Below, one piece after another: positions 53,001-64,000 of a stretch of DNA of 64,000 nucleotides. The stretch is from Glossina fuscipes (lineage: Eukaryota > Arthropoda > Insecta > Diptera > Glossinidae), in contig NW_023998416.1 of the NCBI RefSeq assembly GCF_014805625.2, positions 34,011,173-34,075,172 on the forward strand, written 5' to 3'. The notes below the pieces were generated by a model, which did not search any database, had not been told where the DNA came from, and saw nothing but the letters and a program-made list of their open reading frames with translations. Position 1 is the stretch's first letter. Every line of letters begins with the position of its first letter. A program made the translations under genes and the position numbers.

Positions 53001-56000
53001 AATCGCTATAGCGAGGATCCAAGTCGTGCGAGGTCATTAGATTCCGTATGCAGCGTATAGCTTTACCGTGAAGCTGTGGATTCCTGCAAATTAACTTTTG
53101 AAAATCGGAAAAAATAAGTGTTTGTGATTGACTTACGGAACTTCCAAAACGGTAGCCAAGTCGCTAAGAACTAAACCCACCAAGAAATGTTGCTGCCTGA
53201 AATCTATACTCAAATCGGCATGTAAAGCTCGTTCAATGGAACTCTGAGAAAGCAAAAAAACCCTAATCGCTCTAGAACTTTTGATCTCAGTAAGGATTCT
53301 TCAAATAAAACTTACATAGGAGGTAATGCTGTGATTGGATGTAGTACTTGGCGTTGGACTACAAGGAGCCGAGATTGTAGTGTATGGCGTAGCAAATGGT
53401 AAATTTAGAGCTACATAATGCTCATGACTACATACAATACGTAAGAAATCTATTTTGTAATTCATTAAATCCGGTATAGAAGCGTTTTTCGATATTAGCA
53501 CTTTATAGTAAGTTTTAATGAGACCAAATACAAAACCACGGTCCATAATGCTGAATAAATCGAAGATGAAGAAACTGAGGCTAGCGTTTAATGATTGAGC
53601 CAATTTTGGTTCACTACTATGGTAGCCAACAACTTTAGTGGTAACTAGATGAACTAAAGTGGAAATGTCATCGGTGAATTGGTGAGGAAACCTTTGTTTA
53701 CGGGGCGCTTGTAGACAGCGGGCCAAATCCAGGTGCTCTACCATAGATTTAACGATAAGTTCGAATAAAAACCAAGAATTGCTCATTCCCAGTTCAGCAG
53801 CACGACCGCTTGCCACTACCCAATGAAGTGCCAGCTCTTCATGTAAAAGACGTATTTGACCGTCACGTCCTATAAATGTTGGCGACATTTCCACAGTCAT
53901 TTCTAAATATCGTAAAATAGAATATATTTTTTAAGTAATCAGTATTTAAGCAGATTGAATTGGAGCAGTTAGCCTTACGATCTAAGCTGCGTCCGGTTAA
54001 CACATTGTCATACAAACTATAAGTGTCTGCAAACGACGTAGTGTTAATTTCTTCGTTGTTGCTGCGGCTGCAAGTTATGCGTCGCTTGTTGCAAAACGGA
54101 TGAGGAATTTTACTTTGAAATTGCACGTATGTTGCGAGTAACGTCTGTCTCCCGTATTGATCAACTATTAAATCATCGCTTAGTATCGCCAAATGTGCCG
54201 ATACCAAGCACAACACTTCAAATACAGTAGAACCCAAAGACAAAGTTTGACCACCTATCTTGTAGGTGGTGATTAGCAATTCGATCAATTTATCCAAAAC
54301 TAAATGTAGATTTTTAACCAAATGTTCGCGCTCTGCGTTGGCTATGTCTAGTAAGCATTTTTTCATTTCGTTTTCCATATTCGCTTCGCCGATTCGGGCG
54401 GGTATTTTCCGTGAATCCAAATATTCGCACATTAAAAAGAAACGATCCAAGTAAGCGTCCAATGTATGCACTGAAGTTACTGCCTCTATCGTAATGGTGA
54501 AAACTGGTCTATGATTATCGAGCCATTTTGTCCCGGGTAAATGAACATTTGGCGGTATAAACGAATAGTTTTCAGGGGGTAATTCCACCATAACCGGTAA
54601 TTGAAATTCTCCCACTTTTAATTTCCCATCCTCCAATAAAGGTAGCCAAGTATAGCCAACAGGGCTTTCCACGGACACTTGCGTCTCTTGAGGCTTCTTC
54701 TGACACGACACATGATATAGAGTAAAAAAGAGATGGTGATTTTGTTTGAGATTCGCTGGCAAGGCAATCTTAATTTCATCATAGAATGTTGGACACTTAT
54801 TATGATAATTAACCGCTGTAAAAGCTTCAGTGGAATATTCAGGGCTAGATGACTTCCCAAATATTGCGTTAATCGCATCGTTTTGCGTTTCACCAGCCAT
54901 CAGTTGTATTTTTACAGCAATATTTCTTGCTGACCCTGCACGTGAGGAGAAATTCAATTCTTTCGGAGACACGAACACCAGATTACGATATGTATAGTGG
55001 GGATTATAAATAGCCATAGGCGGAAGTTCTAAAATCTCCTTTATTGGTCTCGTATTATCATCAACAAAGGGTAAAACCTTAGCTAGGTCAGGGGTAAGAG
55101 CATTTTTTATATCCTCTGGGCACGGAGATATTTCTAATCTTATTGAACCTGGTATACATTTGTATTTTTTCATCGCCGAACTGGGTCTCTTTAATTCCAG
55201 CAGAAACTTATAAAGATCTTCGTCTTTCATTTTATCTGCCTCCTGCTTAAAGAAACTGGATACTGTTATCGTAATGGGACGAAATGATTCGATTACATTA
55301 GCGAAATCATCAGGAGACCAAGATCGTCGCTTTTCTTTGCGTTCTAGAGATCCACGACGTGTTAAAGTTCCGCTCATATCATTTGCTTTTCGTCGCAACT
55401 GATCAAAGCTACTAGTAGATGACTTGCGATCCAAACTGTTAGAACTAATTGCAGCAGATAAGGAACCGCCGCCGCTTTCTCTTTCTAATGTAGCACAGTT
55501 TCCCTCCTTGCCCTCAAAATTGTCGCCATTAAACACATTGGTCAAATAGATACCAGTCCATGCAAAAGGCATGCGATACTTTCCCAATCTTTCGCAGAAA
55601 TCAGCCGCGTTTTGTTTGGCTTTTTCACGGCACTTATCTTTATCGTCTTTGAGATATGGTTCTACCGAATCTTTTATGTCGCCTTGTAAAACTTTTTCCA
55701 AGCGTATTACCAAAAAAAGATCATTGCTAGGATAACTAATTTCGAAAATAGCAGACCGACTCTGTGTACTGACATCAGCACATCGTACGTGGGAACTTAG
55801 CATGCGTTTTAAGCAGTCCGAATTCATGTCGAAATAAAAATTTTCAGATATTTTCTTCTTCTCCTTAGCATCGTATATGGCCATGGAGGCAAATATTGGT
55901 TCAACTTCTAGTTCCAAACGCAATTGTAAACATTTGACAAAAATTCTATGGCCAACGTGCTCAATAGGTATTTCTGCCGGCAAACGTCTCTCGATCAAAT

Positions 56001-57365
56001 CTTCAGCTTCTGCCTCTGGATACAGAGAGAATAGAGCTTCTTGCCGATCTTCTTGTCTTTTTATCTCATTAGCTTGGTCAACGTGTTCGGGTGGTAAATC
56101 ATCCAATAAACTTGGTATTAAAGGATCATTAATGGATCGTCTCAAATCGAAACTAGCCCAGGAACCACGTGGAGTGAGAGTATCAGTACAAGAGCTCACC
56201 GAAGAAAGGCTTGCTATTGATTGACGTGAACTGGGTGTGCAGCTGCTGTGGTCAGTCAGCGATGATTCATCGAATGAAGCAAAATCTTTATCAATTTCGA
56301 ATTCTTGTTGATATGCTGAAGGGCTGATTGTGCCTCGATCAATACGTTCTCGAGTGCAGCAAGAGCTGGAATAATGGCGTTGAGCATATTCCACAACTTT
56401 CCAAGGACGCACATAACAGTTAACGCATTCTTGTACATGTTGAGGCAAATCAGCGCTGAAAATATTCGAAAAGGTCTATAAATACACTTTCGGTTTTTAC
56501 TGATTTTAAGCTTACATGTTTTCCTCGGGCGTAATGTGCTCCAAAGTTCGGATTTTACGTGGCACAGTCTTGACGGTAACATCAGCTGGAGGAAAATCTA
56601 ATATATGCTTCAAGGGGTCTCGATTTAATATATTCATATGTTGATTTAGAAATTCCTCATAGTCCAATGGCTCAACCGGTTCAGTCAAAGAAAGCTATGA
56701 GAAGAAAACAACTTATTATCTTGTTTTTTTCACTTCTAAAATGCCCATCACATCAGCTTTTGGATATATCTTTTAAATGGCTCGTAAAAGCAGTTGTGTT
56801 GCGTTAGTGTAGTTTCAGAAAGCAAATACTATCCCATTAATTAATAATAATAAGAAAACTATCTATTATGCTAATACTTTGTAAGCTATAATCGGAAACC
56901 CAATTATATCTGATATTTGCATGAATATACAATAGTCTTCAGTAAATTAAATCAATTGACATATCCAATCTCCGTTACTTTTTCACCCTCAGTTCTCATC
57001 GCCAAGAAAACTTTCTCTTATGGCTAGTCAATGTTAACAGCGCCAGATTTTTAGTTTTATTAATATTAACACAGGTAATGCAGAGAGATCTTTACCGTTG
57101 ATGAACACATTGACGAGGTATCGGTCGTCTTCGTGTGCATGTGACAATTGACCACATTTTTACGCACATCCGTTGCATGAGTCCTGTAAATTTGCAAAAA
57201 ATTATGAAAAAATTTTCACTTTTCCAATTCTTCTTAAATAAGCAAAAAAAAAAAAAAAAGTAAAGCAAACGCCCCGTTTGAAAAAAGGACATTTTATGCA
57301 ATTTTTCGAATAATTTGCACCCACTTCGACAACTTTTGGGCAAAAGAACGCTGCGTATTCGACAT
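50067..57365 (-). CDS. Zir: DOCK-C type guanine nucleotide exchange factor (DOCK6/7/8 family)
   Basis: Activates Rho-family GTPases (Rac/Cdc42) through its DHR2 domain; the Drosophila counterpart is zizimin-related, Zir. Eleven minus-strand exons: 57365-57325, 57183-57096, 56694-56516, 56455-53979, 53902-53316, 53243-53137, 53083-51994, 51880-51017, 50956-50776, 50723-50174, 50109-50067. All phases agree: 2068 residues, the DOCK7 range. The N-terminus [19 protein letters not shown] resembles DOCK7 and is followed by [19 protein letters not shown]1 (C2-like) is about 590-730, with [20 protein letters not shown] and [14 protein letters not shown]2 is about 1600-2040, with [38 protein letters not shown] and [16 protein letters not shown], the loop that senses nucleotide. 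A Ser-rich linker with [19 protein letters not shown] (about 470-490) looks phosphorylatable. DOCK-C class is firm; the symbol is less sure. Confidence 0.93.
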
Positions 57366-60170
57366 TTTGATGGTTTATGTTTAGTTTTTACTAAATTTTA
57401 TTATGTTTTCTGGTAAATATTTTGGAAAATTCAACATTATCGATGTTGACTTATTTATTTTATTTAGTTTTCATTGAAAAACAAAGAGAGAGACAAGTGA
57501 CATTTCATTAGACAAGTGATGTGAGAATAATCCTAGAAAAAGTGCAGTAGAAAGAAGCCTTGCAGCTCTATGCGAACACAGCTGATTTAACACCTTCGTT
57601 GACAGCACGTACGATTGTCCTAAATTACTAAAAATTTGTTTTTTTTTCTTCAAATAAAAGCAAGTTTGGATCAATGTTGAGATCTCAATTTTCATAAACA
57701 GTTCTATCCAACCTGAATATCCTGATCGCAACTAATTCTTTATTGTAAACATGTATGGAAATTTGTACGTAGCTCCTTAATTTCCTATTCAAGTAACTAT
57801 TGATTGCTATTATCAAGTCGACGGAAAATCTTTTTCTTGTTTATTCTCTTAGTGAGGAAATTTTAATTATATTAAATTGGATCTATCTGGATTATAATAT
57901 AGCGTGAATGGAACTGTTGGATAATTGTTCAGAAAAGTAAACGAATTTAATACGAAAACAAAATAAAAGTAATAAATATTGATTATAAACGTGACTGTCA
58001 GATGCTATATAGAGATCGAACGATATACAATCACCAATTTTTCGCTGTCATGTGTTCGCCCACCGTTGAAGTGCTTAGCGAAGTGAAAGGAAGATTTTTT
58101 ATAAGCAAAAAACATAGATAGTTAGATAGACATTTTAGGTACCTTTATTTTTTGCATATATGTGCGCACGCTTACCTTTATGTATAACTAGATTAGGAGA
58201 TCATTAATTGTTATTTTTAAGGTGAATATTTATAGTACATCATCCTCGAATGGGTGAACTAAACTAATGATGTTATTTATTAAAAAATATATATATATAT
58301 ATATATGCATATATATATTTCATATGTATATTCATTTCTATGTACATATACGAATTTCTCTAAGAGGTTTTGCTGCCAAAAAAAAGATGAGCTTTGAGCT
58401 ATAATTATAAACGCGCACACACATACATACACATAGCTATATTTATAAGAGGTAGCAAATCAAATGAATTTCAAAAACTTTCAATTTAAACTTAATTAAT
58501 ATTAATTAAAGCGTCAATTTCAGTTAGTTTGGATGATAGCGCAAAATAATTTGAATAGAAATCTCTGAGAGAATTGTTTAACTTAACTCCTTCTTTATAA
58601 ATTAGAAACCAAGTCAAGTCATGTTTAATTGTCATAGCATTATTATAATAGTTTTTTTTTTTTTTTTCATTATATTAGACGTGTGCACATATTCATATTC
58701 TTATAAATCCACATAGAGATGATACACTATCCGTTCAATTTTTGCACTTTCGAAAATTCCAACAACATCAACAATACAAATTCACATTCATCAAGAATAT
58801 TCATAACTTATACATTTTTTGTGTATTTGTGACTGCTATACGAGAAATGCCAAGTTGAGGAAAACGCGCTATCCTTTCTTCTTGTGGTCGCTTTATGGAA
58901 GTAATTGGAAAAAAATGTAAACAACTATACGATCATTGAAAAGACACCCAAGCGGTTTCTAATTACTATCGAAAGAATTCATTTTTGGCTTGCGCGAGAT
59001 CATTTTTTATACTCTACACAACTTATGTTATAAGTTTATGTGCGGTTTGTATGTAACAGAAGTCCTCGGAAGAACTTAAGATAGTGCAACATTCTATTAT
59101 ATCGATCGATTCAGAAAATGATTCTGAACTTGTCTTTCTTCTCTTAGCAGCAATCTGCGGAGGATCGTCTTCTGATAAATCGTAGACTGGGTTTTGTACT
59201 AAGTCTAAAGTTCTATACAGCGGCTTTTTATGCCTTTAGTTCCACATAGCCCTATGCACTAATCAGACATTAAACGACATTAGAAACGTTTGGGTTAACA
59301 GTCGCTCAGAGTCTCTCTGTGTACTACTACATCATGGTGTGAGATTTTAGACCGTTTAAAGCTCCAAAGCTCTGTGATTCTGGATACTTGCCTGCGATTT
59401 TCTATCACTTCTTAAGTAGTATTCGACAGATATTCTGTATACTTTCCTACGCGTTATTAATACTTTATAGATATGTCAAGCATAACAGCGATAATAATTA
59501 GTTTTAAAATTTTTAATCTTTAAACGTGCAAGATGTTCGTGCAGGTCTACGAAATCGAAGCTATGTTATATGTATAGAAAAAATCAAAAATAAATATTTT
59601 AATGAAATAATTCTAGGAAATGAAACAAGTTTTTCCTTCGGTACATGTATTCCATACATTCAAGAGATTATCTGATTGAATACGAGATTCTTGAGTTTAT
59701 GTTTTGATTAAATAAAGAAACTACGTAATTGCTTTGCTTTAATTCCCTCATTTCATTAATGAGACAAATATTATGCACGCCTCCCATGCAAAGCATTTAC
59801 AAAATGATGATATATTAATCGATACTTGAGCATATTTTACGTCATCAACAAGCTGATTATTAAGTATGCAATTCCTCTTTCCATCTGTATGCACATCTGT
59901 GCATCTGCCGGTATGATAGCATAGCGTAGCATCGTTGCGGCAATAATTGACAGCATTGTCTTCTTATTGGTTTGCAGTTTATAATTAACATTGCTTTACA
60001 TTGTTGTACATTGTTATACAAAGTGTATTACCAGATATTGAAATATATGTTTGTACGTGTGTATGTATTTATTTTTATTTCACTACTTCATTTATAACAT
60101 CTTAAAAAGGTGTGCAATCATTTATAAAAATATGCATTCAATGAAAAAAAGAAAAATAAATAAAAGGCAA

Positions 60171-60196
60171 GAGAGAGAGAGAGAGAGAGAGAGAGA
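60171..60196. repeat. (GA)n microsatellite
   Basis: Thirteen GA units in spacer DNA. Confidence 0.95.
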
Positions 60197-61618
60197 AGCG
60201 AATATCTCTTTATTCGATTTTCACGGATGTGTTAGCAAAAACAAAACTCTAAACTATTATATTATGAATCAATGCCGACATTAATGAATAATAATCAGTA
60301 GCCTGTGCAATAATAATAAAAAGATAAAATACTTTTTTTCTCTTTTTTGCGAATGCTTTGCAAAAAATGTAAAAAATAGTGTAACCTTTTAGGAATTTTA
60401 AAAGTGTTTACGTAACAAAGATGTTCAGTTTCGATAAAGGCGGATGCAATGTCGTTGTTTGGAACACTAAATAGAACGAAATTAAAAAAAAAATACATTA
60501 ATAAACTAATCATAACGCACACACAGACATGCCTGTTTGCGAGAATAAATGCAAAGATTTAACGAACTTTTGTAAAAATTAGGAAAATTGTACCTTTATT
60601 TTAATATACAACTTAAATGGTTTTAAAAAGAAACAAAGTCGGAGTATTTGGAACAAAAACAAGTAAGAAAGTTATATTCGGCAGGGGTCGGGTCTCTCAT
60701 GGCCGCCACTATGTTTTTCGCATTCTACTCTCCAAGTTCTTTTATTTGATGCTCATTTGATGTCGCTGATATTGTTAAGAAAAACTTGATTGCGGTGTCT
60801 ACGATATTTGTTTTAGAACTAATCCCTTCTTCGGCAGATAGTATGTCTTCATTTAAGGAGTGTGCAAAATAGTTTTAAACATTCTGTCTTGTTTGCCTTA
60901 TGATAAATAAACATAAAAAAAAAGTGAAACAAAATAAAATTTTATTACCTGTAACCTTATAACTTGTGTGGATATGGCCGATTGATTCCATTTTTGGACA
61001 TAAGGGGTAGAGTATTTCGTAAAGTAAATGTGGAAAATTTCATAACTTCTAACTTTGATATTTTCCGAGTGATGCGAAACAATCCAAAAGATTTTGTTGA
61101 AAAAAAATTGATTGCGCCCAGTTTACGCTCCATTGCGCACTTTTGCTCTGGACGAGTTGGCTGCTGTTGCGATATGTCCACACGCGCGTCCACAATGCAA
61201 AACAAACTAAAACACTATCGACGTCGAAAAACCATCGACAATTTTTCCATATTTTGGTATATAAGTTTTGATTCCGTGCAGATATTTGCATAAACTTGTT
61301 CACGTACTCTCTAGGACCAAGTCCAATTAATTGACTAACATGTGGTAATATTTCCAGTTTGCTTTAACGCGTATTAACCTATTCCTCAATTCTATCAAAA
61401 GTAGATTTGAATTCAGATTTTATCGTATCAGTAAACCGATCAGGACCATTTTAATAGCAGGTTTTCAAAATGATTTCACAATAGCGAAAATTGTAGATGA
61501 AAATATGAAGAAGTTATTATTGTTTTTTGGGATTACTTCAGTTTTTTATTTATAACGGGCTTGTAGGTAGGGCAGGTTGAAATTATTTTTTCAACAATAG
61601 ATTGATAATCGATCAAAT

Positions 61619-61640
61619 CTCTCTCTCTCTCTCTCTCTTT
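61619..61640. repeat. (CT)n microsatellite
   Basis: An uninterrupted CT run in spacer DNA. Confidence 0.9.
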
Positions 61641-62010
61641 CTTATCTTCATTTTTACGAATATGGCAAGCGGTTACAAAATGTGGATCAAGACGTCCCCT
61701 TTGGTAAAAACAGGCATCTGTCGGGCATATCTCGAACACACTGCATCAGGTGTAAAAATATTGATTATTGACATTTGAAACACTTTTCGTATAAGTAAAA
61801 GTCACCAAAATATTTTGGAATTACATCAACATTATAAGCACTTTTTCGAAAATCAGGAATTGAAAAGGATCAAAATGACGTATTCGGTATTTGTAGTGTT
61901 AGGGAAACTGATAAGCTATGCGGAACAAAACAAACTCAAATTAGAAAATTATTTACGGCTATGGTCGAATTTTTTACATCCCCTACCTTCATTGTCAAAA
62001 TAAAAAAGTT

Positions 62011-62385
62011 TCAAATTGAAATTAAGCTTGGATTGGTCCTACCCGGTTTTTCTTCCTTTGGTACATGCACTGTAAGATCACCCCTCGTCATAGTTGTATG
62101 GAAATGAAATGACGTATCCTTTGAAATTTTCACTGCTGTAGTTGATGGATGTTGGCTATCGTACCAAACAGGTTTTCTCAGCTTATGTCGCACTCTATGT
62201 CGGGTGATGAAATTCAATGGATCTTCGAAAAGCTTTGCTGTGGACGGAATTTTTAGAACGCATTGCCAATAGTTATACGAACTTTTTACAACACTGGCTT
62301 TCTTCTCTTTATGACCATTCTTTTGGTAAACAGTTCTGCCTCTATTCATTTTATCGAAATGTTTCAAACGCCCGGAAGGAAGCAT
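62011..62385 (-). CDS. Hypothetical basic protein
   Basis: From the ATG at 62385 the frame encodes 124 residues, very basic (many K, R and H) with no membrane segment or signal peptide. NFITRHRVRHKLRKPVWYD and VKISKDTSFHFHTTMTRGD are compositionally normal protein, unlike the FIYK-rich random frames of the surrounding spacer, which is the main argument for coding. The end at 62011 may be a true stop or the end of one exon. Not recognised; no partner gene can be named. Confidence 0.35.
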   Translation of the reverse strand: MLPSGRLKHFDKMNRGRTVYQKNGHKEKKASVVKSSYNYWQCVLKIPSTAKLFEDPLNFITRHRVRHKLRKPVWYDSQHPSTTAVKISKDTSFHFHTTMTRGDLTVHVPKEEKPGRTNPSLISI

Positions 62386-63051
62386 CAAAAATTACACAAA
62401 GTATATATATTATTGATTAGCATCAAATTCTAAATCGATTTAAGCATGTCAGTCTGTCTATCTGTGCAATGTCCGTTGTAAACACTCTTCTGGCCGCACG
62501 AAGAAGCTATCATCTTCAAATTGTCCACCTGTTCGTCTGGCCATCTGTCTGCAGATACAAATTTACAAAAGAATTCTGAATTGAGGTAAGTTTTTCAAAG
62601 GGCAACCGCCTACAACGCCCACATGTCTACATGACAACAACTTTTATTTTGAAAAGAGTACAATCAGCTGCGCCCATTCCGTATTATAGAATAAGAAAAT
62701 TTTGTTCTTTTACTTCTTTTGTTTTCTTTTGGGGTAAAAGGTGATGGGCATAAAAGATTCGATCTCGACCGAATTTAATTTTCTTTTTTTCTTTTGTTTT
62801 GTCGTTAGTTTCAATAGAAAAATATTACAAAATTTTTTTTGGGCTTAATAAATACATTTTTTTTGTTATTTCAGTAATTTTTTTTGTCCTATCCTGAGCT
62901 TACTCGAAGCATTTCAAAGGTTTCGATGCGAAAAAACTTTTAGGTTGTGATTTTAAAAAGTTCAATTGTTTGTGTGTATTGTCAAAGCTGGTTGTACGGT
63001 GTTGTGAACTATTGTAAATTACTCGGATTTTGGCGTACGAGTGGCGGTGCG

Positions 63052-63405
63052 ATGAACTTTTGTATAAATTTGTGTACGAAAACCAAAAGGGACTCCTCTC
63101 TATGCATTTTGGGTAAACGTCACGATGTTTTCTTTAATTACAATGATGACAAAGCTAGACATCGTAGTACCTCGTGGCATCCTCGAAATCCAAAGATTTT
63201 TAATATTCGAGGACCTCTAAACCAATACGAAAATGGGGAAGCAGTGCATACTTGTCCTCCACACAGAATTTCCAATGACAATGAATCCCACAATGACTTG
63301 TTATCGCGATATGGACACGAAGATGGCCACGAATTCAAGCAATCGTATACTTTCAAAAATAATCTGAAATATTCTTCTCCTGTAAAATCCTATTCACCTC
63401 ATTGA
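63052..63405 (+). CDS. Hypothetical protein, Cys/His/Asn-rich
   Basis: The frame is open from 62947. The first ATG at 63052 gives 117 residues beginning MNFCINLCTKTKRDSSLC, then a hydrophilic stretch rich in His, Asn, Ser and Pro (STSWHPRNPKIFNIRGPL, HEDGHEFKQSYTFK). No signal peptide or known domain. Codon composition is more coding-like than the neighbouring DNA. It could be a single exon of a larger gene or a fast-evolving lineage-specific gene. Not recognised. Confidence 0.4.
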   Translation: MNFCINLCTKTKRDSSLCILGKRHDVFFNYNDDKARHRSTSWHPRNPKIFNIRGPLNQYENGEAVHTCPPHRISNDNESHNDLLSRYGHEDGHEFKQSYTFKNNLKYSSPVKSYSPH

Positions 63406-63536
63406 CTAACGTAACGGTTACCACGGGCTTAAATGGATTAGTAAAATATACAAAGCAAACTAAAAAGTAAAGCATATTCATCTTTCAAAAAGCTTGAGTG
63501 TTTTTCTTTTCTCCTTTTTTTTTTATACACGACTCT

Positions 63537-63694
63537 TCGTTCTCATTTGTTTTGCATGTATTGTGCCGATTTGAGAATAAGTGTATATTCGTTCTCATTT
63601 GTTATGCATGTATTGTNNNNNNNNNNAAAATAAGTGTATATTCGTTCTCATTTGTTATGCATGTATTGTGCCGATTTATAAAATAAGTGTATAT
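63537..63694. repeat. Tandem repeat, three copies of 52-53 bp, containing an assembly gap
   Basis: Units start TCGTTCTCATTTGTT at 63537, 63589 and 63642. The second unit contains the 10 N bases (63617-63626). In the third unit exactly ten bases lie between the same flanks, so the N run equals the length expected from the repeat. Confidence 0.9.
63617..63626. other. Assembly gap (10 N)
   Basis: Ten undetermined bases within the tandem repeat. Confidence 1.
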
Positions 63695-63695
63695 C

Positions 63696-63974
63696 CGTAC
63701 TATTCTCTTTCTTTTTGCCTGGACTATTTGTCGCTGTTGCGGTAGCAACATCTGTATCGTCCACCTTCGATTTCAAGGCGATATTTTCCAATTTCAATTG
63801 TTCGCATTCTTCACGTACTTTTGTCAATACATTCTCTTTGCTGTCCAATTCAATTTGGGCAAACTGTAAGACAGTAGCAAATTCATCCAAAGCCTTTTTC
63901 ATATCTTGCATATACATTTCGCGCGTTTCATCTTTGCTCCTCAATTCGTTATACATCTTTATTGCCCATCGCAA
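63696..63974 (-). CDS. Partial gene: coiled-coil protein exon
   Basis: Minus-strand frame with strong heptad character: MQDMKKALDEFATVLQFAQ, then KENVLTKVREECEQLKLEN. It then turns into a Thr/Ala and Ser-Pro-Gly-Lys tail and runs into the tandem repeat. An in-frame TAA lies just upstream at about 63984, so the exon begins after it, either at an acceptor such as AATAAAG before the ATG at 63956, or at that ATG. The 3' end is not fixed; a weak GTACGG donor lies near 63709. Parts of the gene are outside the window. The family is not identified; coiled coils of this kind occur in many centrosomal and trafficking proteins. Confidence 0.5.
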
Positions 63975-64000
63975 TAAAGATGTTTACATGATATTCAATC

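Larger units (their letters stand above)
57366..62010. other. AT-rich intergenic region right of the DOCK gene
   Basis: The first few hundred bases are the likely DOCK promoter: a TATCGATG at about 57438, close to the DRE core, and ACACAGCTGAT near 57577, one base off the E-box core-promoter motif. Beyond that I see only spacer, with a TA run near 58287-58320, a GA run at 60171-60196 and a CT run at 61619-61640. Open frames at 60051-60284 and 61533-61739 merely run through these repeats. Confidence 0.55.

Noticed and set aside
1..64000. CRISPR array, operons, phage or bacterial islands
   Set aside because: The sequence is eukaryotic with spliced genes; no spaced short repeats or prokaryotic gene clusters are present.

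Overview
The window is nuclear DNA of a higher fly (Diptera, probably Cyclorrhapha). It is strongly AT-rich, with GT-AG introns, long intergenic spacers full of AT and poly-A runs, and a 17.8 kb intron. Every recognisable protein is the insect form of a conserved animal family. Base composition and intron sizes would fit a calyptrate such as tsetse (Glossina), but the species is an inference. There are no operons, CRISPR arrays or rRNA genes. A 10-base N gap lies at 63617-63626.

Left part (1-10396): a two-exon barrier-to-autointegration factor gene (baf, 5235-5647) is followed by a decayed, internally deleted non-LTR retrotransposon on the minus strand (about 5985-7050). After that comes a partial duplicate of the baf locus (about 7485-8430). 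The copy has lost exon 1 and the promoter but keeps an open, altered exon 2.

Middle part (10397-40337): one large gene encodes a striatin (Cka in Drosophila, the PP2A B''' / STRIPAK scaffold), in five exons from 10397 to 34333. Its first intron carries a decayed unrecognised coding region (about 14507-15013), a mariner-type inverted-repeat element (17375-17713) and a GC-richer patch (21150-21650). Downstream are long AT microsatellites and a degenerate copy of the last Cka codons (36525-36611).

Gene-dense part (40338-57365), six compact genes: SCO1-like copper chaperone (minus), eIF3i (plus), DAZAP2-like protein (minus), RNA polymerase I/III subunit RPAC1 (minus), ATRIP/mus304 (plus) and a DOCK6/7/8-type Rho-family GEF (minus, 11 exons). 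Scox/eIF3i and RPAC1/ATRIP are divergent pairs with short shared promoter regions. eIF3i/DAZAP2 and ATRIP/DOCK are convergent. Exon joins were built by hand; phases match at every junction and product lengths agree with the families.

Right part (57366-64000): mostly AT-rich spacer. It has two open frames of unknown function (62011-62385 minus, 63052-63405 plus), a 52/53 bp tandem repeat that holds the N gap, and a coiled-coil coding exon (minus) at the right edge.

The recognised genes are housekeeping or signalling genes and do not form one pathway. I found no convincing new multi-gene system. The most notable items are the rearranged baf duplicate with a potentially usable alternative exon, the Cka 3'-end fragment inside a tandem repeat, a stop-free 66-nt intron in Cka, and the ATG-only coding exon of eIF3i.
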